Of a stretch of DNA of 64,000 bases, positions 60,089 through 64,000 are shown piece by piece. A program made the translations under genes and the position numbers. Every line of letters starts with the position of its first letter. The stretch's first letter is position 1. The notes beneath the pieces are model-generated. The model saw nothing but the letters and a program-made list of their open reading frames with translations. It searched no databases and had not been told where the DNA came from. Source of the DNA: Gleimia hominis (GTDB lineage Bacteria; Actinomycetota; Actinomycetes; Actinomycetales; Actinomycetaceae); the NCBI RefSeq assembly GCF_002871945.2, contig NZ_CP126963.1, positions 1,550,001 to 1,614,000 on the forward strand, written 5' to 3'.

Positions 60089-61387
60089 TTACTGCTCGAT
60101 CATCGCGTTGCACTTTTGCACCGCGCTGTCCAGAGCTTCCTTCGGGGTCTTGTTACCCTGCAGTGCTAACGCAATCTCTTGCAACACCGCGGTTTTCATT
60201 TCATCTGACATTTCCACAGGGGTTAGCAGCTCTGCCCGCTGCACGGTTTTACCAGATACGTCCAGCGCCTGCTTCATCAGATCTGTCTCCGACCCGTCCC
60301 GCAAGCTAGCAGCGTCTTTGTTACCTTCTTGCGTGCCGGGCATGAACCCTTTAGCGATCTTCACGAACGCCACTTGGTTTTCGTTATTCGTGAGGTACTT
60401 CGCGAGCGCTAACGCTGCTGCCGGATGCTTGGAGTTCTTAGCCACGGCCACGCCCTGCACCAGCAGTTGCGGGGTTTCCCACGGTTCGGTTACCTCCACT
60501 TTTCCTTCCAAACTGGGGGCGTTGGTGACCACGTCGTCCGCGAATGAGGGGGTGGATTGGATGCCGGCGAGCGTTTCTTTGTAGAACGCTTCGTTGCCGA
60601 TGTTGCCTTTATCTACCGCGGTGATTAGTTCCGCTGGGATAGCGCCCGCCTGGTAGAGTTTCGCGTATTCCTCAACGATTTTTACACCGTCTTCAGAGTT
60701 GAACGTGAACTTGCGTGCATCCGGATCCCACACTTTAACACCGCGGGCAGACAGCGTTCCGATTGAGGGGGCTTGTGACACCATGGCCACACCCTTCTCG
60801 GCTGCTTTCTGCGCGTCCGCTAGGAACTCCTCTTCGTTCGCTGGGGCCTTGTCAATACCGGCTTTCTTCAGCAGATCTTTGTTCCAGTAGTTGAACGAAA
60901 CCCCAAGGTACCACGGGTAGCCGTACGAGCCTTCGACCCCGGGGTACTGGTAGGCTTCCACCCCGCCTTTAACGTACTTGTCGAGGTCGTTGTTTTCCGC
61001 CCCCTTCAAGTCCATGAGTTTACCGGCTTTAGCTAGGGGCAGGCCGAACTCTGGGGGAATGTTCACCACGTCGGGAAGCTCATCTGCGTTAGCTTGCTGC
61101 AGGAGCTTATCTTCGTACCCGTCGCCAGGCTGGTCCATCCACTTAACTTTGACTTTCGGGTTTTCTTTCTCGAAGTCTTTAACGAGCTTTTCAAAGTACG
61201 GGGTGAATTTGTCGTTCTTGAGCGACCAGGTTTGTAGCGTGATGTCACCTTCCACTTCACCTGCAGCTGCGTTCTTTTCACCCCCACCCTCGTTGCTGGT
61301 GCCGGACCCGCCAGTGCATGCCGTCATGCCTAGGGTTAAACCGCCGGCACAAGCGAGCGCCACGAGCTTCTTTGCTATGGATCGCAT
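60089..61387 (-). CDS. Carbohydrate ABC transporter substrate-binding lipoprotein
   Basis: A 432-residue family 1 solute-binding protein. The lipobox LGMTAC puts the lipidated Cys at residue 24. ITLQTWSLKNDKFTPYFEKLVKDFEKENPKVKVKW is the usual N-lobe opening, and the C-lobe is complete. AAAGGAAG precedes the ATG. It probably binds a mannose-containing oligosaccharide, judged from the flanking GH38 and GH5 genes (inference). Confidence 0.92.
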   Translation of the reverse strand: MRSIAKKLVALACAGGLTLGMTACTGGSGTSNEGGGEKNAAAGEVEGDITLQTWSLKNDKFTPYFEKLVKDFEKENPKVKVKWMDQPGDGYEDKLLQQANADELPDVVNIPPEFGLPLAKAGKLMDLKGAENNDLDKYVKGGVEAYQYPGVEGSYGYPWYLGVSFNYWNKDLLKKAGIDKAPANEEEFLADAQKAAEKGVAMVSQAPSIGTLSARGVKVWDPDARKFTFNSEDGVKIVEEYAKLYQAGAIPAELITAVDKGNIGNEAFYKETLAGIQSTPSFADDVVTNAPSLEGKVEVTEPWETPQLLVQGVAVAKNSKHPAAALALAKYLTNNENQVAFVKIAKGFMPGTQEGNKDAASLRDGSETDLMKQALDVSGKTVQRAELLTPVEMSDEMKTAVLQEIALALQGNKTPKEALDSAVQKCNAMIEQ

Positions 61388-61436
61388 GGGATCTTCCTTT
61401 CTTATAGTTTCCTTCTTAGGTTTCCTAACGCAATAG

Positions 61437-62690
61437 CTATATCGAGTTTTTCGTTACTTGCAGAGCGCGGGGGGCACCGCGTTCAATGGCCTGCGCCCAC
61501 TGCTCAAATATTTGCCCGCTGGGCCGCACCAGCACGCGCGCATCCTCATGATCAACACTGGGAATCGCAATCGGGCGCGCCCCAGGTTCTTGAGGCTGCA
61601 GAGCCTGGCCCGGGGTTTCAGGCTGCGGAGCTTGATCCGGGGTTTCAGGCTGCGGAGCTTGATCCGGGGTTTCAGGCTGCGGCGCCTGGTTTGCAATCCA
61701 CTGGGAAAGCGCTTGTCCAACGGGTTTCACGTTTCCCTCAGAATCAAATAAACCCAAATCGTACTCAACGGCAGGAAACCCCGTGAGGCTGCGATGCACG
61801 TCGTGCGAACACCACCAGGTGACGGCATCCACCCCAGGGACCGCCGCCACGTGCGACAGTGTGCGCGACACAAAAGCGGGAGCATTCTTGGCACTCAGGT
61901 AGTTCAGGGGCGCGCCAATTTCTTGCAGCCACAGGGGTTTAACCTGTCCCAACTCCGTCTGCCAGGCGCGCATGAGCTCCAGCAGGTAGCGGGCTAGCAA
62001 CACTAATCGCGGATGGTCTTTACCGTAATGCTGGCCGATTTTGCCAAACACCCACGAATGCACCGTAATGATATCCCCGCATTCCAACGCGTGCCGCGGT
62101 GTGAACGGCTGGGTGGGTTCAAACACTAAGTCGTCATCAAATGAGAAAGAATGCTGCCCCGCCGGCCAGTACTCTTCGGCGGTGCTGAGCAGTTGGGTGA
62201 GCCATGCGCCCGCCTGCTGGGTCGTCAACTCGTGCCGCAACGGGTGGCGTTCAGCCGCGAACTGCACGATTTCGTTACCGAGCGAAAGCCCCGTTGTGCC
62301 ATCGACGTCCCGCAGCGCTTCCGCCAGTGCCCGCACCAGCGCCCCCTGTGCCTGCACCACCGTGGGGTCAGTGAAAATGTTGCTCTGATGCCAACTTTGC
62401 GTCCACGCCGGTAAGAAGTCGAACGACGACATGTGGCCCTGCAGCACGTCCACACTCACGGTCAAGCCCCGCTGCGTTGCCAACTGCGCGAGGGTGCGCA
62501 CATCCTCCACCGCCTGAGCGCGAATGTGGCTCGCGTTCGGCTGCAAAACTGGCCACAGCGGAAACACGCGCACGTGGTCCAAACCAAGCTGAGCGATCGC
62601 GTCGAAGTCGCGCGCAGCCTCATCGGAATCAAAATCCAACCAAGAGTAGAACCAGCCGCTGCGCGGCACGTAGTTAACACCGACCTTCAT
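61437..62690 (-). CDS. GH5-like glycosidase (possible GH5_18 beta-mannosidase)
   Basis: A 417-residue TIM-barrel glycosidase. VGVNYVPRSGWFYSW starts strand 1, SLGNE carries the acid/base Glu after beta-4, and WLQEIGAP carries the nucleophile Glu. There is no signal peptide, so it acts in the cytoplasm. The fold and the GH38/AGE context resemble the bifidobacterial GH5_18 beta-mannosidase that cleaves the Man-beta-1,4-GlcNAc core of N-glycans; other GH5 specificities are possible. A linker after about residue 320 is built from QAPQPETPD repeats, followed by a short C-terminal segment. It lies 3 bases after the GH38 stop. Confidence 0.78.
   Translation of the reverse strand: MKVGVNYVPRSGWFYSWLDFDSDEAARDFDAIAQLGLDHVRVFPLWPVLQPNASHIRAQAVEDVRTLAQLATQRGLTVSVDVLQGHMSSFDFLPAWTQSWHQSNIFTDPTVVQAQGALVRALAEALRDVDGTTGLSLGNEIVQFAAERHPLRHELTTQQAGAWLTQLLSTAEEYWPAGQHSFSFDDDLVFEPTQPFTPRHALECGDIITVHSWVFGKIGQHYGKDHPRLVLLARYLLELMRAWQTELGQVKPLWLQEIGAPLNYLSAKNAPAFVSRTLSHVAAVPGVDAVTWWCSHDVHRSLTGFPAVEYDLGLFDSEGNVKPVGQALSQWIANQAPQPETPDQAPQPETPDQAPQPETPGQALQPQEPGARPIAIPSVDHEDARVLVRPSGQIFEQWAQAIERGAPRALQVTKNSI
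61584..61691 (-). repeat. 27-nt in-frame minisatellite
   Basis: Three near-identical 27-base units begin (plus strand) at 61611, 61638 and 61665, with a degenerate fourth at 61584. They encode QAPQPETPD in the linker of the GH5-like enzyme. The near identity suggests recent expansion and likely length variation between strains. Confidence 0.9.
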
Positions 62691-62693
62691 CGC

Positions 62694-64000
62694 TTACGCC
62701 TTCACTCGCAAAGTCACAATCTGGAACGGAGCGAGCTCGAAGTGGGTTTCGTTATTTTCCGTCACCACACTTGGGAGCGTCACGTGCGTGTCCGCGGATT
62801 CCAGCACATCCACCGCACTCACGGTTACGGGCCGGTCGAACTGGATCCGCGCATTCACCCGCGCCCCCACAGGTTCGTACCCGCGGATAATCACGTCCCC
62901 ACTGCGGTCTTGCGCAAGCTTCACGGTCTCCACCACAAAGCCATCCGCAGCCTCAATGAACGTCGGCACCGCACACTCGCGATTTAGTGCGGCCGAATCA
63001 GCAGCCGCATCAGCCGTGATGTGACGCAGCGGGGCGTTCATGCGTTGCGTTCGAGCAACCGTGTCCCTCAAGCCCGCGCCTGGGAAAATTCGGAAGTGGC
63101 GGGTGTGGTGCCCGCGGTCTTGAATCGGATCGGGGTAAATAGCAGCGCGCAGCAAAGACGCCCCAAGCGTCACGTACGTACCCCCGCCCTCGCGGACATG
63201 CCGGGAATGCGACCAGCCGTAAGTGGCCTCATTAGCAATCCCCACTCCAAAACCGGTCTCAGCCACGTGCACCCATCGGTGTGCCGCAACCTCAAACTTA
63301 TTGGACTCCCAGGTGGTGTTCTCGTTAATCGGACGGGTCAAGTACCCCATTTGTGTTTCGTACGCCGCCTGGTCCGTGTGCACATCCACCGGGAACTGCA
63401 GCTTCAACAGCTTCTCGGTTTCCTGCCAGTTTGCATCCACCGTGACCTCCAGTGCTGCCTCTCCCTCAGGCAGGGCGTAGGTAACGGTGAAACTGGACTT
63501 GCTGGTCTGATAGTGCGCCACCACGCGATCACCGCGGGCTTCAACCCGGTCAGCCACCAGCGTGCGCTCACTCGCCTTGTAGAACTCGTCCAAATCCCAC
63601 GCGTCCCACATGTTCGGGAAATCTTGGTACAGGTTCAACCGGCCCAAGCGCTCCCCCGGGGGCACCACTTCGCGCCCATCCGCGCCGCGCAGCGATTCCA
63701 CCAAACCATCCGCGCCGATTCGCACAGTGACCGCGTCGTTAGACAGCTCCCAACCACCATCCACGGTTTCAAGTTTGGTCGGCGCCACGTGTTCAGGAAC
63801 TCCCGCGGCGAACGCTCCCACCCCCTGGGTGGGTACCGCAGCGGCGTTGAAGAACAGGTCTTGCCCATCCGCGAGCGCCGCGCACGCTTCGGCAGCGATC
63901 TTTCCGGCGGCAGCTACCACGGCCGCGTGGTCGCGCTCGGCTTCCTCGTGCACCCACCCGATTGACGAGCCGGGGAGGATGTCGTGGAACTGTAGTAACA
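62694..64000 (-). CDS. GH38 alpha-mannosidase, C-terminal part
   Basis: The frame is open to the window edge (435 codons visible). The first visible segment, LQFHDILPGSSIGWVHEEAERD, is the GH38 hallmark at the junction between the catalytic and the helical domains. The rest is the beta-rich C-terminal domain (NLYQDFPNMWDAWDLDEFY, QFPVDVHT, ETQMGYLTRP, RWVHVAETGFGVGIAN), ending in FELAPFQIVTLRVKA. The catalytic Asp lies outside the window. It cleaves alpha-linked mannose in the cytoplasm or at the membrane. It is the most upstream visible gene of the leftward glycan operon. Confidence 0.93.
   Translation of the reverse strand, partial: LLQFHDILPGSSIGWVHEEAERDHAAVVAAAGKIAAEACAALADGQDLFFNAAAVPTQGVGAFAAGVPEHVAPTKLETVDGGWELSNDAVTVRIGADGLVESLRGADGREVVPPGERLGRLNLYQDFPNMWDAWDLDEFYKASERTLVADRVEARGDRVVAHYQTSKSSFTVTYALPEGEAALEVTVDANWQETEKLLKLQFPVDVHTDQAAYETQMGYLTRPINENTTWESNKFEVAAHRWVHVAETGFGVGIANEATYGWSHSRHVREGGGTYVTLGASLLRAAIYPDPIQDRGHHTRHFRIFPGAGLRDTVARTQRMNAPLRHITADAAADSAALNRECAVPTFIEAADGFVVETVKLAQDRSGDVIIRGYEPVGARVNARIQFDRPVTVSAVDVLESADTHVTLPSVVTENNETHFELAPFQIVTLRVKA

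Noticed and set aside
63021..63965. 314-codon plus-strand frame
   Set aside because: Antisense to the GH38 gene, His/Arg/Val-rich and without a domain.

Overview
The window looks like chromosome of a mid-GC Actinomycetota, most likely an Actinomycetaceae-type commensal. The evidence is a WhiB regulator, an actinobacterial Crp/GlxR regulator, the 'helicase/secretion neighbourhood' Tad pilus locus, the conserved run nth - crp - DUF4177 - whiB - ponA - metallophosphoesterase (the order around Rv3674c-Rv3683 in Mycobacterium tuberculosis, with some genes missing), sortase-anchored surface proteins, and many starts that look leaderless (TANNNT six or seven bases before the start codon). No species was assigned. 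There is no phage, IS element, CRISPR array or rRNA gene. Four tRNA genes are present: Pro-CGG, Ser-CGA, Arg-ACG and Ser-GCT.

Layout. 1-8760: a YbjN-like protein with internal repeats, an Hrq1/MrfA-type helicase, then a leftward Tad cluster (two TadE-like proteins, a DUF4244 pilin, a TadB-TadC fusion, the TadA ATPase and a CpaE-like protein). 8900-12100: two uncharacterised membrane proteins and a frameshifted alpha/beta hydrolase. 12190-17910: nth, crp, DUF4177, whiB, ponA, a phosphoesterase and tRNA-Pro. 18299-24218: a dmsABC S/N-oxide reductase operon followed by two TorD-family chaperones. 24313-31692: an APC permease, purB, a WXG100-like protein paired with a large alpha/beta hydrolase, hisC and a YwiC-like protein. 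31871-39336: a 1260-residue coiled-coil/CAP surface protein, tRNA-Ser, the tRNA deaminase, upp, and a lone LPXTG pilin gene flanked by 60-bp direct repeats. 39382-42145: metNIQ. 42261-49301: divergent cell-wall-anchored GH110 alpha-galactosidase and GH95 alpha-fucosidase. 49384-56300: a crcB pair, gluQ, an MFS pump, mgtE, a fructosamine kinase and two tRNAs. 56467-64000: a small orphan acidic protein, then a leftward glycan operon (GH38, GH5-like, a CUT1 ABC importer and an AGE-family epimerase/isomerase).

How it fits together. Three parts point to life on a host mucosa. Surface-anchored alpha-fucosidase and alpha-galactosidase would trim blood-group or mucin-type caps. The GH38/GH5/ABC/AGE operon resembles bifidobacterial N-glycan (mannose) utilisation loci: oligosaccharide is imported and cut in the cytoplasm. 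The DmsABC system supports anaerobic respiration. Surface structures (Tad pilus, sortase pilin, CAP/coiled-coil protein) would serve adhesion. The wall-anchored proteins carry different sorting signals: LPLTG on the pilin, and LVRTG, IARTG and LASSG on the others. This suggests more than one sortase class, none of which is encoded here.

The most unusual items are the pilin gene bracketed by near-identical 60-bp terminator repeats, the WXG-like/hydrolase pair, the TadB-TadC fusion, tandem duplications of gene 3' ends that include the stop codon, and many in-frame minisatellites. All functional statements come from reading the sequence and recalling families; no database search was run.
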